From assembly GCA_035560235.1 (NCBI GenBank), contig DATMAG010000106.1, positions 1-64,000 on the forward strand: 64,000 nucleotides of DNA, read 5' to 3'. The position numbers and the translations under genes were made by a program. The DNA is from DASRDU01 sp035560235. Lineage in GTDB: Bacteria > Acidobacteriota > Blastocatellia > RBC074. Of this stretch, positions 1 to 9,536 are shown in pieces. Numbering within the stretch: the first letter of the stretch is position 1; each line of letters begins with the position of its first letter. The notes beneath the pieces are model-generated. The model did no database searches and was not told the DNA's origin. It saw nothing but the letters and a program-made list of their open reading frames with translations.

Positions 1-1200
1 TGCGCCGCCGCCGCCGCCGCCATCATTGAGCGCGCCGGTTCCGTCCGCTCCATTGGCCGTGATCGTGGCTGAACCGCTGACGCTGCCGACGCGAATCATC
101 ACCAGGCCACCGCCCGCGCCGCCGCTGCTCATCACGCCGGAGCTGTTGTTGCGCGTGCCCGCGCCGCCGCCGCCGCCGAGCACGAGTTCACCCGCCACAG
201 TCAGATGAGTGAAAGCCGCACCGCCGATTCCGCCAACAGCCAGGTTGGATGACCAGGTGTTACCACCCGTGCCGCCCGCGCCTCCATTGCCGCCGCCGCC
301 GCCACCCGAGTTCTGATCGTTCGCCGCCGGGTTGCCGTCAGTCCCGCCGCCACCGGCATTGCCCGGCGCCCCGCGCGCAAAGCTGCCGCCCGGATAACCT
401 TCGCTGCCGGTGTCAATCACGCTGTTTGTAACCGCGTCGTAAATGTATCGCGGTGTTCCTGCAATGCCTTCGCCCTTTGCAGCATGAAAATTATTCGTCG
501 CAGCAGTCACGTAATCGGTATTGCTGCCGCCGCCACCGCCGTTCAACTGTCGCGCGCCGCCGCCGCGAAAGCCCCTGCCATTGACACTGACCGTTGCGCC
601 GCCGAGCGTGAGCGTTCCGGCGACATCAATTGCCAGAATGCCGCCCGTGCCGTAGCCGGTCACTGCATCAATCGTCCAGGCCGCCGCCGTCAGCGATGAT
701 GAAAGCGTCGCCGTCGTGTACTGCGGCACGCGCACGACCTGGAAGAGAATGTGGCTGCTGGTATTCACGTTGTAGGTATTGATGAGCGCGCTTGAAATCG
801 TCAGCGTGCCGCCGGCGAGTCCGACGGCACTCGCAGCTTTGATGAATTCATACCTGCCCGCAGCCGCCGCACTGTATCCGGCTCCAGTGCCCGTGCCTGC
901 GCCGTAGTTGCTGTTGTTGCTCGTATTGATCGCCGCGCCCTGCATCTGAATGATCAGCAGCAGATCGCCCGCCGCAATCGGCGTCAGCGCGCCGGTGGCC
1001 GCCCCGAGCGAGATGGTCGTAGTGCCGGAGCGCGCTCTGGCTGTGCCGGGATAGTAAGTATTGACTATGCCGCCGATGGTTCCACCGGCTCCGTCGCGGC
1101 CCGGCGTGGCGCAGGTCTGAGCCTGCAGCGGCAGTGACACAGCAGTGAGCGCCAGACTCAGGCAGCACGCAGCCGACAATAAACGAATTGACCTCAGCAT
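1..1200 (-). CDS. Glycine-rich exported protein (3' end beyond window)
   Basis: The frame is open from an ATG at 1200 to the window edge: 400 codons with no stop, so the C-terminus is missing. It begins with a basic, hydrophobic signal peptide (MLRSIRLLSAACCLSLAL..., likely cleaved after LQAQ near residue 28). The mature part is rich in Gly, Ala, Ser, Thr and Asn, with motifs such as GDLLLIIQMQGA and GGILAIDVAGTLTLGG and then long Gly runs in its last third. This resembles the glycine-rich N-terminal regions of large secreted bacterial proteins of unknown function. It lies 26 bp downstream of the barrel gene on the same strand, so the two are probably co-transcribed and the protein probably acts at the cell surface. 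Biochemical function is unknown. The call rests on frame continuity, the signal peptide and coherent composition. Confidence 0.75.
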   Translation of the reverse strand, partial: MLRSIRLLSAACCLSLALTAVSLPLQAQTCATPGRDGAGGTIGGIVNTYYPGTARARSGTTTISLGAATGALTPIAAGDLLLIIQMQGAAINTSNNSNYGAGTGTGAGYSAAAAGRYEFIKAASAVGLAGGTLTISSALINTYNVNTSSHILFQVVRVPQYTTATLSSSLTAAAWTIDAVTGYGTGGILAIDVAGTLTLGGATVSVNGRGFRGGGARQLNGGGGGSNTDYVTAATNNFHAAKGEGIAGTPRYIYDAVTNSVIDTGSEGYPGGSFARGAPGNAGGGGTDGNPAANDQNSGGGGGGNGGAGGTGGNTWSSNLAVGGIGGAAFTHLTVAGELVLGGGGGAGTRNNSSGVMSSGGAGGGLVMIRVGSVSGSATITANGADGTGALNDGGGGGGA

Positions 1201-1236
1201 AAATCACAACTGCGGGGCGAGTGGTCGGGCCTGTCG

Positions 1237-4200
1237 CTATTCCTCTTCATTTCGTGGCGCTGCTGGTGACTGATCTTCACCTGCCAGTCCCTGCCGGGCC
1301 GTGCCGAAGAGATTGAAGAAATTCGAGAGCTTTGACGAAATCACAAAGTAGAAACCGCGCTTCAGATTGAACCCGGCGCTCATGAAACTCTGCGGCTCCG
1401 ACGCGCGCGTGAAGCTGTAACCGCCGGCAACGCGCAGATCAGCGAGCGCCCAGTAACCAAGTTCAGCGCCGAATGAACTGCGCCGCGAACCTGACGGCTG
1501 CCACAGCAGGCGGCTTTCACCGGCCACATCGAAACTGCGCGCAAAGCGATACTCAGCGCGCCCCTGATAAAGCATCGTCAGCGTCGAGGCCAGCGGCACT
1601 TCGGGCCGCCCGTTCGCACTGAACTTCAGCGCAAAGCGTCCGTACAGTTCGAGCCTTCGCGTCGCCTGATACAGTCCGTCCGCTGAAATCACATCAGCGC
1701 GGTCGCGCGCTGGCGCAATGCCGCTCACTCCGCTCTGCTCCAGCGAACGATGCGTGTAGCTGAAGAGCAGCGCCGTCCGGTCAGATTCGAGCGGTCGCCA
1801 CGCCAGCGCCGCCTGACCGCTGAGCGCATTGCTGCGACGGCCCTGCAGATCGGTCTTTGCCATTTGAAATCTGCCGAGCGTGGTCAGGTTCTCTTTGATC
1901 TTTCCCGCCGCGCCGATGATGAAGACGTTGCCGAAGCCGTGCAGGTCGCGCAGTTCATAACGCGCGGCTGAACGAAACCTGTCGGTCGGCTGCCACGACA
2001 ATCCGAACGAAGCGTTATTGAAACTCTGTCCGCTGCCCGCCAGGTGCAGGCCGCGTTCGTAACCGAGATCGAGCGAAAGTGTTTTGCGAATCGGCAGCTG
2101 ATTGATGAGGCCGATCACGGCAAAGCTGTCAGTGCCGTTGATGCCGTTGTCAATCTGATAGCGCCCGCTGAGACTCGTGTAGCGGCTGAGCGTCGTTTCA
2201 ACTCCGATGGCTGTTTCGCGCCGCGAAGCAGTTGCGGCAAAGCCAGACACGCCGAAATCGCCAATCGGCGTAATCGCGCCCGCAGCGAGCCGCTGCGTGA
2301 AGAAGAGTTTTGCAAGCGGGCTGATGCGGTAATTCGCGCTGATCGTCGTCTGATTCGGATATGTCGGATCGGGCGCGCCGAGGTTCTGTTCGCGTCTGAC
2401 GGCGAGTTGCAGCTTTTCGGTCGGCTGATATTCAGCGCCGATGGTCAGCAGGTTCGAGGTCACTTCGCGCCCGGCAAATGAAATCGGCGCGGCAGTGTTC
2501 GCAGTATTTCCATCCGCTTTGTTATTCGCGTTCGCCGCGCTTGCGAGCGCCGAGCCTGAAGCGTCGCTGAAATGGCGGTAATCGTAACCGAGGCTGACGC
2601 GCAGCTTGTCGCTGATGCTTTCGACCCAGCCGATTGAGATCGTCTGACGGCTGTTGTCAAAGGTGGCCGTTCGATTGCGCTCATCGGTGAAGCCAAGGCG
2701 CACCTGCGACCGCGCGCGTGGTTTGAGATCAACCGCGACGCTCGCTCGCTGCGAACCCGGCGAGACTGTGCCGCCGAACGGATTGAGGAAGCTCTGATCG
2801 GTTTTGATGAAGCTCGCCTGCACCTGCGCTTCGGCAAACGGGAGCGGCTGTCGCAGTTCGGCGCGAAACGCACTGCCGTTGTGTTCCTGATTCTCAGGCC
2901 CGGCCTGCGCGGTCAGCAGGCTGCTCCCTTCGGCCACGCGGCCACGGCTCATTCCCCACTCGAACTGCAGCGTGCCGTTGTGCGGCAGTCTCTTTTCCAC
3001 ATCCACGCCGCCGATGTAATAAGCTCCGAGCTGATCCTGCCGCTGATTGATGAACGAAGCGCCCACGCGCACGCCGAATCGGTCGAGACTCTTTGCCCCG
3101 CGCGCGGTGTAGACGGCTGAAGAGAGTCCCGTCGTGCGGTGTTCGTACATCACGACGATCTGCACCAGGTTGAGCGCGTAATCGAAGGTCGAAACCGGAC
3201 GCAGCAGAAAGATGAGTCCGGTCGCGGCGTCGAGGTTGTAATCAACCGAACGCACCAGCGTTTCGCGTGAAAGAATGAGTTCAGGATTGCGGCGGTCGCG
3301 GACTTCCAGAATCAGCGTCTCGCTGCCCTGCAATATTTCAGTGTGCGCCAGGCGCACGAGTCCGAGCGTTCCGCCCGCAACGATTTCACGCGCAAAGGCC
3401 GTGTCGGGCCGCGCTCCGGTCACGGTCAGATAATCGCCGCCCGCATTTTCAAGATGCACCTTCACGCCCGTCAGGCGGCGCGAATAGCCGGTCAGTTGCG
3501 GCCCGCCGCTCGCAAAGACCGGCGCGCGCGCAATGTTGCCGATAGCTGAACTCGCCAGGTTCTCGCTCAGGTTGACGGGCTGCACCGGCTGCGTATAAAG
3601 CGATTCGGAATTGTTCACATCGAAATCGCCGAACATTGCAAACGAGCGTCCGCGATCGAGCCGCGCATAGAGCTTTGAATTCGACTGCGCGTCCTCAAAG
3701 CGCGTGGACGAATCGCCGAAGACCGGATAGACGCGGTCGAGCGGATCGAGCTGAAACAGCCGATCCCGCCCGGCAGTGCGCGTGAGCGGGCGAAAGCTGT
3801 TGTAAGCGAGCGTGAGCTGAGTCCGCTTCGGAAGCGGGCCGCGAAAATAGAATTCAGTGTGGCTGCGGAATGAACGATCCTCATCGCGCAGTGCGATGTC
3901 GGGCGCGGCCTTGCCGAATGAGGCTTCAGCGAGTCCGACGAGCAGTTGCGGGCGCATTTCCGGCGTGAAGCGCACGCGACCTGCGGCCTGCACGTCGCCT
4001 GAATGAGCGCGGATTTCAGCGTTGCCCGGCTGACCCTCGGCAATCAGTTGCACCACAGCTTCGCCGTTTTCAAGCGGCACGGTCTGCTGTCGCTGCGTGG
4101 CCGTGACCTGTTCGCCTGTGATGCCGCTGCCTGCTTCGATTCCCGCCGCGAGCGCTGGCGCAGCGAGCCTCGCTTCATCGCGCAGTGTTTCCGGCTTTCC

Positions 4201-7200
4201 ATCCTTCAGCCGGATCAGGCGGCCTGCTGAGACTTCGATGGTGACCACACCGCCCTGAGCCGGATTGTTCCACTGATCATAAGCCTTCACGCGAATGAGC
4301 GTGGATTCGCGCCCGCCCGACTGAATCTCGCGGCGATCAGTTGTGATGACGAATCTCTTCGCCTGGCCTGGCGCCACCACAGTCAGTTCAGCAGCGCGCC
4401 CCGGCACGCCTGCGGGGCTGACCGGAATGACTCTGAGTCTGTTCGGTCCCGGTCTGAGCACGACGCCGATGTAAACGAACGTCGCGATTCTGTTTTTGCG
4501 ATCAATTTCGCGAACGCCGATGTTCGTTTCAGGGATGCGCTCGCCTTCGACTTCGAGCGCGACGGTGTAACTCATCTCAACGCGCGCTTCGACGCGCAGC
4601 GCGGGTTCGCTGATGACTTCGTTCGGTTCGGGCGAAAGCAGTTTGATTTCGCCCGGCGCGATGGGTTCGACGGTTTCAGTGGCGACTGATTCATAGACTC
4701 CGGCGCGGCGGTCAGCGTTGATCGCCATCGCTCCGGCGCGTGTTTTCGGGCCTCCCGGCCTGAGCGCGCCTGAAGTGACGGGCAGATTTTCAGCGGCGAC
4801 TTTTTTTGCCGCGGCCTTTCTGCCGTTCTTTCGCTTCGCAGTCCTGTTGTCGGCGTCCTCGAACTTCGGTTCACTGCCTTCGGTGCCGGGTTTGATGACC
4901 GGCGCGCGCGGCGATGTGGGAATGGCCGGTGAGACAGGCGCAGCGGGACTTGCGATGGCTTCTGCGCCAGTGGTCGTTTCGCCATCGCCGTTCAGATCGG
5001 TCGCTGTTTCGAGCGGGCTGGTGATTTTCGTGAGCGCGAAGTTCTGCCGCAGCAGCGCGCCGCCGCCGAGCGGAGTGCGGAGCAGCCGCGCCCAGCTTCG
5101 GCCCGACTTCAATCGGTTATCGTGGAGCGCGAAACCGTTCGGCACCGTCACCGGATCGAGCGAAACGACTCTCGCGCCGTCTTCGACCGACGGAAAGTTG
5201 TACATTCCCTGCGAATCGGTGAGGACTGAGTTGCCGTTGTCCAGATAAACGCGCGCGCCCGCAACCGGGCGTTCACCTTTGTCAAAAAGGCCGTTGCCGT
5301 TCGTGTCTTCAAAGACGCGCCCGATGATGATCTGCCGCATTGAAAAGACGCCGGGACCGACAACGACCGGAGCTTTGACCGGGCGCGTGGAAACAGCATT
5401 GCCCGATGGAAACTTTCCCGACGCGATGGCGACGTTGACCTGCTCGCCCTGCCGTGCGTTGACGCCGATGCGCACGCGATAAGCAATCACGACTCGTTCA
5501 CCGGGGCCGAGCTGCCCGATTCTGAAGATCAGTGTGCTGCCGCTGACAAGCGGGTCAATCGCATAGAACGCGCTGTTGCCAGCCTGAATGCGGGCTGTTC
5601 CTGCAATGTAGCTGAAGGACTGAGGCAGCGTGTCGGTGATCTGCAAATCTTTGATGGCGACTGAGGACGCATTGTGCGCTTCGAGGCGGTACGAGACCAT
5701 CTCGCCGACCTCAACCTGCTGCCGGTCGGGAATCTTCGAGAGTTCGAGCGTGGCCGCTTCAAACATCGGAATGTTCATTACCAGCGCGGCCAGATGATCG
5801 AGGGTGACGACTGAGTCAGTCAGTTCAAAGCTCCCGCCCTGCGCAATCGGCTGCCCGTCGAGGCTTCTGATCGTGACGCCGTAAAGCTGATCTGAAGCCG
5901 GGCGAATCGTCACTGCAAGCAGACGCGGGCGATAACCGTCCGCTGTGACCAGCACGTAATAAGTCGCCGGATTGTCCGTCGTGCCGACCTGCGCTGCTGT
6001 CAGCGCAAAGCTGAAATGGCCTTCCTGATCGGTGAGGAACGGATTGGCGTTCGCCGCGTTCGGCGTGAAGCCCGGAGTTGAAGAAGTCTGCAGCGGCTTT
6101 GCGCCTTCCTGATCGGTTGCCAGCACGACCTGTGCGCCGGGAATGCGCACGCTTCCGCCGCTGTAACCCGCGTAGACTGTGCCGAACGGACTGATGACGG
6201 CGATGGCTTCAGAAGTGCGCGTCGTGGTCTTGATGTTTTCGCCGCTGATCGTCGCGGTGTTGATGACGCCGACACCCGGAATGACTGAAGCATTCAACCG
6301 GCCCTGAAAGCTGACGAACACGACTTCATCGGGCGCAACGAGCGGCAGCCTGATTTCAAACCTCCTGCCGCTGACTCTGCCTTCATCGCTGTCATCCGCA
6401 TCTGTGAGCAGGCGGTTGCCGAGTTTGAGCGTGCCGGGCAGGTAATCGAGTTCCGCCGGCAGATCGTCAGCGAGCAGCACGTTGCGCGCCGGCGCTGCGC
6501 CGCGATTGCGAAAGCTGATCGTGTAACTCAGCACGCTGCCCGGTGTTGAGGTGACGCGATCCCTGTTTTCAACCAGCTTGCTCGGCGGCAGCGCAGGGTT
6601 ATCGGGCGAAGTGACGATGACTGGCGCGCCGACGTTGTTGATGATGGTGCCGGTGTCCTGCGGCGCGCCGTTGGCCGCAGTCGTGCTGGTTGATCTGGCG
6701 GTGATGCCAATCGTGACGGCGCTGCCTGGCGCAACTGCGCCGGTTTCAACCAGGGCCAGCACGCTCAGACATTCGCCGGGCTGCAGCACAGGCGTCGTCG
6801 TGGCATTGAGCGTAACGGGTGTGTCGCCGCTCGTCAGCAAGCCGTCACCGTTGAGGTCGTAATAAAGTGCTGTGATTATTGAGGGCGCGAACGTTTCAGC
6901 GCGCGTCAGGACGTATGAATCCGGCATGTTTCCGGCATTGCAGACTCTGAAGACGCGCGTGATGCGGTCGTTCGGAATGGTCAGCGCTGACGATTGCGTG
7001 TCATCGGGAGTGACGACGACGCCCGCGACGCCGCGCGCGATGATGGTCACGACGGGAGATTTTGTTTCATAAGTCGCGCCGTCTGAATCTCTGTAGGTTG
7101 CCCCGGCCTGATTCTGAATGTTGATGCCCGCGCTGGTTCCGGCTGGTGGCGTCGGCTGCGCCCGCGCTGCCAGCAGCAGCAGCGCGCACAGCATGACTGA

Positions 7201-7227
7201 CCCGATCCTGTCGAACCTGCAACTCAT
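1237..7227 (-). CDS. Giant DUF11/SdrD-like protein with C-terminal outer-membrane barrel
   Basis: About 1996 residues. A signal peptide (hydrophobic run ending near ARAQ) is followed by an NIQNQAGATYRD module shared with the 515-residue neighbour. Next come a DUF11-type repeat (about residues 215-325), a CNA-B/carboxypeptidase-regulatory-like segment (330-450), a second DUF11 repeat (500-610) and an SdrD-B-like domain (FEDTNGNGLFDKGERPVAGA, near 640). A Lys/Ala-rich linker near 800 and invasin/Ig-like modules (900-1100) precede about 850 residues of alternating polar/aromatic strands (for example FYFRGPLPKRTQLTLAYNSF), typical of an outer-membrane barrel. I infer a surface adhesin or self-anchored scaffold. 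ATG at 7227 is preferred over GTG at 7233 because AGGA lies 9 bases before it. The order of domains is certain; their exact boundaries are approximate. Confidence 0.85.
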   Translation of the reverse strand: MSCRFDRIGSVMLCALLLLAARAQPTPPAGTSAGINIQNQAGATYRDSDGATYETKSPVVTIIARGVAGVVVTPDDTQSSALTIPNDRITRVFRVCNAGNMPDSYVLTRAETFAPSIITALYYDLNGDGLLTSGDTPVTLNATTTPVLQPGECLSVLALVETGAVAPGSAVTIGITARSTSTTAANGAPQDTGTIINNVGAPVIVTSPDNPALPPSKLVENRDRVTSTPGSVLSYTISFRNRGAAPARNVLLADDLPAELDYLPGTLKLGNRLLTDADDSDEGRVSGRRFEIRLPLVAPDEVVFVSFQGRLNASVIPGVGVINTATISGENIKTTTRTSEAIAVISPFGTVYAGYSGGSVRIPGAQVVLATDQEGAKPLQTSSTPGFTPNAANANPFLTDQEGHFSFALTAAQVGTTDNPATYYVLVTADGYRPRLLAVTIRPASDQLYGVTIRSLDGQPIAQGGSFELTDSVVTLDHLAALVMNIPMFEAATLELSKIPDRQQVEVGEMVSYRLEAHNASSVAIKDLQITDTLPQSFSYIAGTARIQAGNSAFYAIDPLVSGSTLIFRIGQLGPGERVVIAYRVRIGVNARQGEQVNVAIASGKFPSGNAVSTRPVKAPVVVGPGVFSMRQIIIGRVFEDTNGNGLFDKGERPVAGARVYLDNGNSVLTDSQGMYNFPSVEDGARVVSLDPVTVPNGFALHDNRLKSGRSWARLLRTPLGGGALLRQNFALTKITSPLETATDLNGDGETTTGAEAIASPAAPVSPAIPTSPRAPVIKPGTEGSEPKFEDADNRTAKRKNGRKAAAKKVAAENLPVTSGALRPGGPKTRAGAMAINADRRAGVYESVATETVEPIAPGEIKLLSPEPNEVISEPALRVEARVEMSYTVALEVEGERIPETNIGVREIDRKNRIATFVYIGVVLRPGPNRLRVIPVSPAGVPGRAAELTVVAPGQAKRFVITTDRREIQSGGRESTLIRVKAYDQWNNPAQGGVVTIEVSAGRLIRLKDGKPETLRDEARLAAPALAAGIEAGSGITGEQVTATQRQQTVPLENGEAVVQLIAEGQPGNAEIRAHSGDVQAAGRVRFTPEMRPQLLVGLAEASFGKAAPDIALRDEDRSFRSHTEFYFRGPLPKRTQLTLAYNSFRPLTRTAGRDRLFQLDPLDRVYPVFGDSSTRFEDAQSNSKLYARLDRGRSFAMFGDFDVNNSESLYTQPVQPVNLSENLASSAIGNIARAPVFASGGPQLTGYSRRLTGVKVHLENAGGDYLTVTGARPDTAFAREIVAGGTLGLVRLAHTEILQGSETLILEVRDRRNPELILSRETLVRSVDYNLDAATGLIFLLRPVSTFDYALNLVQIVVMYEHRTTGLSSAVYTARGAKSLDRFGVRVGASFINQRQDQLGAYYIGGVDVEKRLPHNGTLQFEWGMSRGRVAEGSSLLTAQAGPENQEHNGSAFRAELRQPLPFAEAQVQASFIKTDQSFLNPFGGTVSPGSQRASVAVDLKPRARSQVRLGFTDERNRTATFDNSRQTISIGWVESISDKLRVSLGYDYRHFSDASGSALASAANANNKADGNTANTAAPISFAGREVTSNLLTIGAEYQPTEKLQLAVRREQNLGAPDPTYPNQTTISANYRISPLAKLFFTQRLAAGAITPIGDFGVSGFAATASRRETAIGVETTLSRYTSLSGRYQIDNGINGTDSFAVIGLINQLPIRKTLSLDLGYERGLHLAGSGQSFNNASFGLSWQPTDRFRSAARYELRDLHGFGNVFIIGAAGKIKENLTTLGRFQMAKTDLQGRRSNALSGQAALAWRPLESDRTALLFSYTHRSLEQSGVSGIAPARDRADVISADGLYQATRRLELYGRFALKFSANGRPEVPLASTLTMLYQGRAEYRFARSFDVAGESRLLWQPSGSRRSSFGAELGYWALADLRVAGGYSFTRASEPQSFMSAGFNLKRGFYFVISSKLSNFFNLFGTARQGLAGEDQSPAAPRNEEE

Positions 7228-7267
7228 CGTCACGTTTCCTTCATCCCGGCAGTGTCATTCGTTCAGT

Positions 7268-7307
7268 CAGGCTGCAGTCGCAGAACGCGTTCTGCGACTG
7301 CAGCCTG
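7268..7307. repeat. Perfect 40-bp palindrome
   Basis: Two 20-bp arms meet with no loop (CAGGCTGCAGTCGCAGAACG and its exact complement). It lies 24 bp past the stop of the 515-residue DUF11 gene and about 40 bp before the barrel gene start. On RNA it would form a long hairpin, so it may end or stabilise the upstream message. No U-tract follows. Confidence 0.8.
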
Positions 7308-7331
7308 GCCTGTTTCAGCAGCCGCTCAGAG

Positions 7332-8879
7332 CTACCTGATCGTCCGCTTGAAGGTAAACGTGCCCGATGCGTTCGGCCCCAGGCTTGCAATCGTGTCCTT
7401 CAGCTTGCTGGTCGTCGCTGACACTGCGCCGCTCGTATCAATGTCAATGATCGTGCCGCCGTTGCTGTCAGACGGAGCGGGCGAAGTCACCATCGTCGTG
7501 TAGGTCGCCCAGTTGTTCGGCGCGGCAGTGCCGTCTTCGGTGATCTGAATGCTGGTCGCCGTCAGATCAATGCTGCCCGTGCCGGTCGCTGCCGGAGTGA
7601 CGTTGGTGTAAGTGATTGTGTAAGTGATCACCGCGCCAGGCACCGGATCAGTCGCGCCGCCGATGCCTGTTCCGTTGGCCACCGTCGCCGTCTTCGTCAG
7701 CCGCAGAAAGCCCGTCCAGACGTTGTCGTACGTGTCATTGGTCGAAGCCGGAGTGTTGACCGAAGTCGCTCTGATGACCGTGTCATAACCAGTCAGGGTC
7801 GTTGCGCCCGCAGGCAGCGTGACCTTGACCGTGTAATTGAACGTCCCGTTCGTCGCGACTGAAGCGGTCGTGACTGTATTGCCGGTCGGCGTGCCGTTGC
7901 TGACCACTGTGATGTCGCTGCCGCCGACGTTGATGATCACGGTCGCATTGGCCGGATAGGTCGGCACGGTCAGCGTGAAGGTATCAGCCGAGTTGCCGGT
8001 GTTTTTGAGCGTGTTGGTGAAGGTGACCTGCGTGTTGGTCGCACTCGGATTGGTGCTCTTGTTGGTGTAATCGTGATTGTTGTCAGCCGGTGAACCACCG
8101 GTCGCGTCAGGCGCGCCGTTCGGGCCGTTGAGCACCGCGCCGACGGTGTTGACTGTGAGCGTGATGTCGCCGCGCGCTTCCATATTGTGATTGGTCGCAT
8201 CGCCGTTGACGACTGTGCCGGTGAAGCCTGAGGGACGGCTCGTGCGGACTTCATTGGCTGAATTATTGGCCGCGACGTTGTCGAAGGTCGGACTGTTGGT
8301 CGCTGTGTCGCCGAGTTTGATCTGCACTGTCGCCCCGGCGCTGGCCGCAGCACTGATCGCCACTTTGACCACGACCGTGAAGCTGCCGCCCTGAGTCGCT
8401 GAGCGGGTCACGTCGGCCCCGTTGCCCAGAATGTCAACATCGGTTCCGGCGTCGTAGGTGCCGTTGGTGTTCACATCAATGAAGGCCTGGCTGATGGTGC
8501 CGATGGATGAGGCATCGGTTTTGGTGATGCTCGCTCCGCTGGCCAGGAAGCGCACTTCATCGGTGAAGTTGCCAATGTTGGTGACGGTGAAGGTGTAGGT
8601 GGCGGTCGCGCCCGGATTGGCCGTCAGCGTGCCGCCGTCAGGTGTGATCTTCAGCCCGGCGACGTAGGAAACGGTCGTCGTGACTGTGTTTGAGGTCGTG
8701 TTCCAGGTGTTGGTTCCGTCGGAATAGGAAGCGCTGGCCTGGTTCACGATGTTCGTGCCGCCCGCCGTGCTGCCCGAAAAATCCGACTGTGCAAATGTCT
8801 GCAGCGTCAGGACGCAGAGTGCAGCGAGCAGAGCCACAGCTCCGCCAGTCGCTCTGCGCGCAGTAAATTTACTTCTCAT
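7332..8879 (-). CDS. Exported DUF11-family repeat protein
   Basis: 515 residues with an N-terminal signal peptide (hydrophobic core VALLAALCVLTLQTFAQS). The mature protein starts with a GGTNIVNQASASYSDG module that matches the start of the 2000-residue neighbour. It continues with tandem conserved-repeat (DUF11-like) beta-sandwich domains, recognisable from phrases such as TYTFTVTNIGNFTDEVRF and YTITYTNVTPA. Thr, Asn and Ala are abundant and cysteine is scarce, as is usual for secreted adhesive or structural proteins. AGGAG sits about 5 bases before the ATG. It is co-directional with the barrel gene and separated from it only by a palindrome. It may be a surface filament or matrix component held by the barrel protein; that role is inference. 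Confidence 0.8.
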   Translation of the reverse strand: MRSKFTARRATGGAVALLAALCVLTLQTFAQSDFSGSTAGGTNIVNQASASYSDGTNTWNTTSNTVTTTVSYVAGLKITPDGGTLTANPGATATYTFTVTNIGNFTDEVRFLASGASITKTDASSIGTISQAFIDVNTNGTYDAGTDVDILGNGADVTRSATQGGSFTVVVKVAISAAASAGATVQIKLGDTATNSPTFDNVAANNSANEVRTSRPSGFTGTVVNGDATNHNMEARGDITLTVNTVGAVLNGPNGAPDATGGSPADNNHDYTNKSTNPSATNTQVTFTNTLKNTGNSADTFTLTVPTYPANATVIINVGGSDITVVSNGTPTGNTVTTASVATNGTFNYTVKVTLPAGATTLTGYDTVIRATSVNTPASTNDTYDNVWTGFLRLTKTATVANGTGIGGATDPVPGAVITYTITYTNVTPAATGTGSIDLTATSIQITEDGTAAPNNWATYTTMVTSPAPSDSNGGTIIDIDTSGAVSATTSKLKDTIASLGPNASGTFTFKRTIR

Positions 8880-8971
8880 TGTTGCTCCTGTTGTTGCTCT
8901 TCTCTGATTGACATCTCCGGTCAGCCGCGCTGATCGAAAGTGCAGTCGCCGGGTTCTCCTGACGAATCCGT

Positions 8972-9001
8972 GCAGACCTCTGCCCGAGGCAGACCTCTGC
9001 C
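8972..9001. repeat. 13-bp direct repeat, 17-bp period
   Basis: GCAGACCTCTGCC occurs at 8972-8984 and again at 8989-9001 with CGAG between. Each copy is itself nearly palindromic. It lies between the two small DUF11 genes, upstream of the 515-residue one, and could be a regulatory site or a remnant of the palindromic repeats found elsewhere in the window. Confidence 0.5.
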
Positions 9002-9038
9002 GAATCGTCTGAGTAATGGGGGAGTGATCGCAGTGCCG

Positions 9039-9536
9039 CTACTTCACCCGCACTTTGTAGGAAGCGGTGAAGCGGCCACCCGGCGCGAGCGCATCGTTCC
9101 AGTCGTAACGCACCTGGGTGTACATCGTGACCGGAGCCGGAACCTTTTTGATTGTTCCGTCCGGCTGTCGCACTTCGATCATGGGTGTGGCGTGGAAGGT
9201 TTTGCCGCCATCAATGCTGTAGAGAATTTCAGCATTGCCTTCAGCCCTGGCCGAACCGGCGACAAAGACCGTTCCGGGCGGGATACTGGCGAAGGGTCTG
9301 ACCTCGCGGGCCGGGCCTGTTCCGGCATTGGCGGCGGTGATGGTGTAGCTGACAATCTCGCCGGGATTGACCTGTCCGGCCTTTTCGACCGGCACAGTTT
9401 CATTGCCGCGCTGCACGAGGCCGGTGAGTGAGAGTTTCACTTCCGGCCTGATGACCTGCTGCGCAGTGGCTGCAACTCCGGCCAGCAGGATCAGGCAGAG
9501 AATGCAAAGGGGTAAGAAACGTTTGTTGCTCTTCAT
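9039..9536 (-). CDS. Small exported DUF11-like protein
   Basis: 165 residues: a short signal peptide (LPLCILCLILLAGVAATAQQ) followed by a single DUF11-type domain. The NPGEIVSYTITAANAGTG, ASIPPGTVFVAGSA and Gly/Arg-rich C-terminal strand are the standard sequence of strands in that fold. It is the shortest member of the secreted cluster and lies upstream of the 515-residue protein on the same strand, 159 bp away. A single-domain version could be a periplasmic chaperone-like partner, a minor subunit, or simply another surface protein; the sequence does not decide. The ATG at 9536 has only a weak purine-rich site upstream. Confidence 0.75.
   Translation of the reverse strand: MKSNKRFLPLCILCLILLAGVAATAQQVIRPEVKLSLTGLVQRGNETVPVEKAGQVNPGEIVSYTITAANAGTGPAREVRPFASIPPGTVFVAGSARAEGNAEILYSIDGGKTFHATPMIEVRQPDGTIKKVPAPVTMYTQVRYDWNDALAPGGRFTASYKVRVK

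Noticed and set aside
848..1207. 119-codon minus-strand frame
   Set aside because: Arg/His/Gln-rich and out of frame with the signal-peptide-bearing frame 1-1200.
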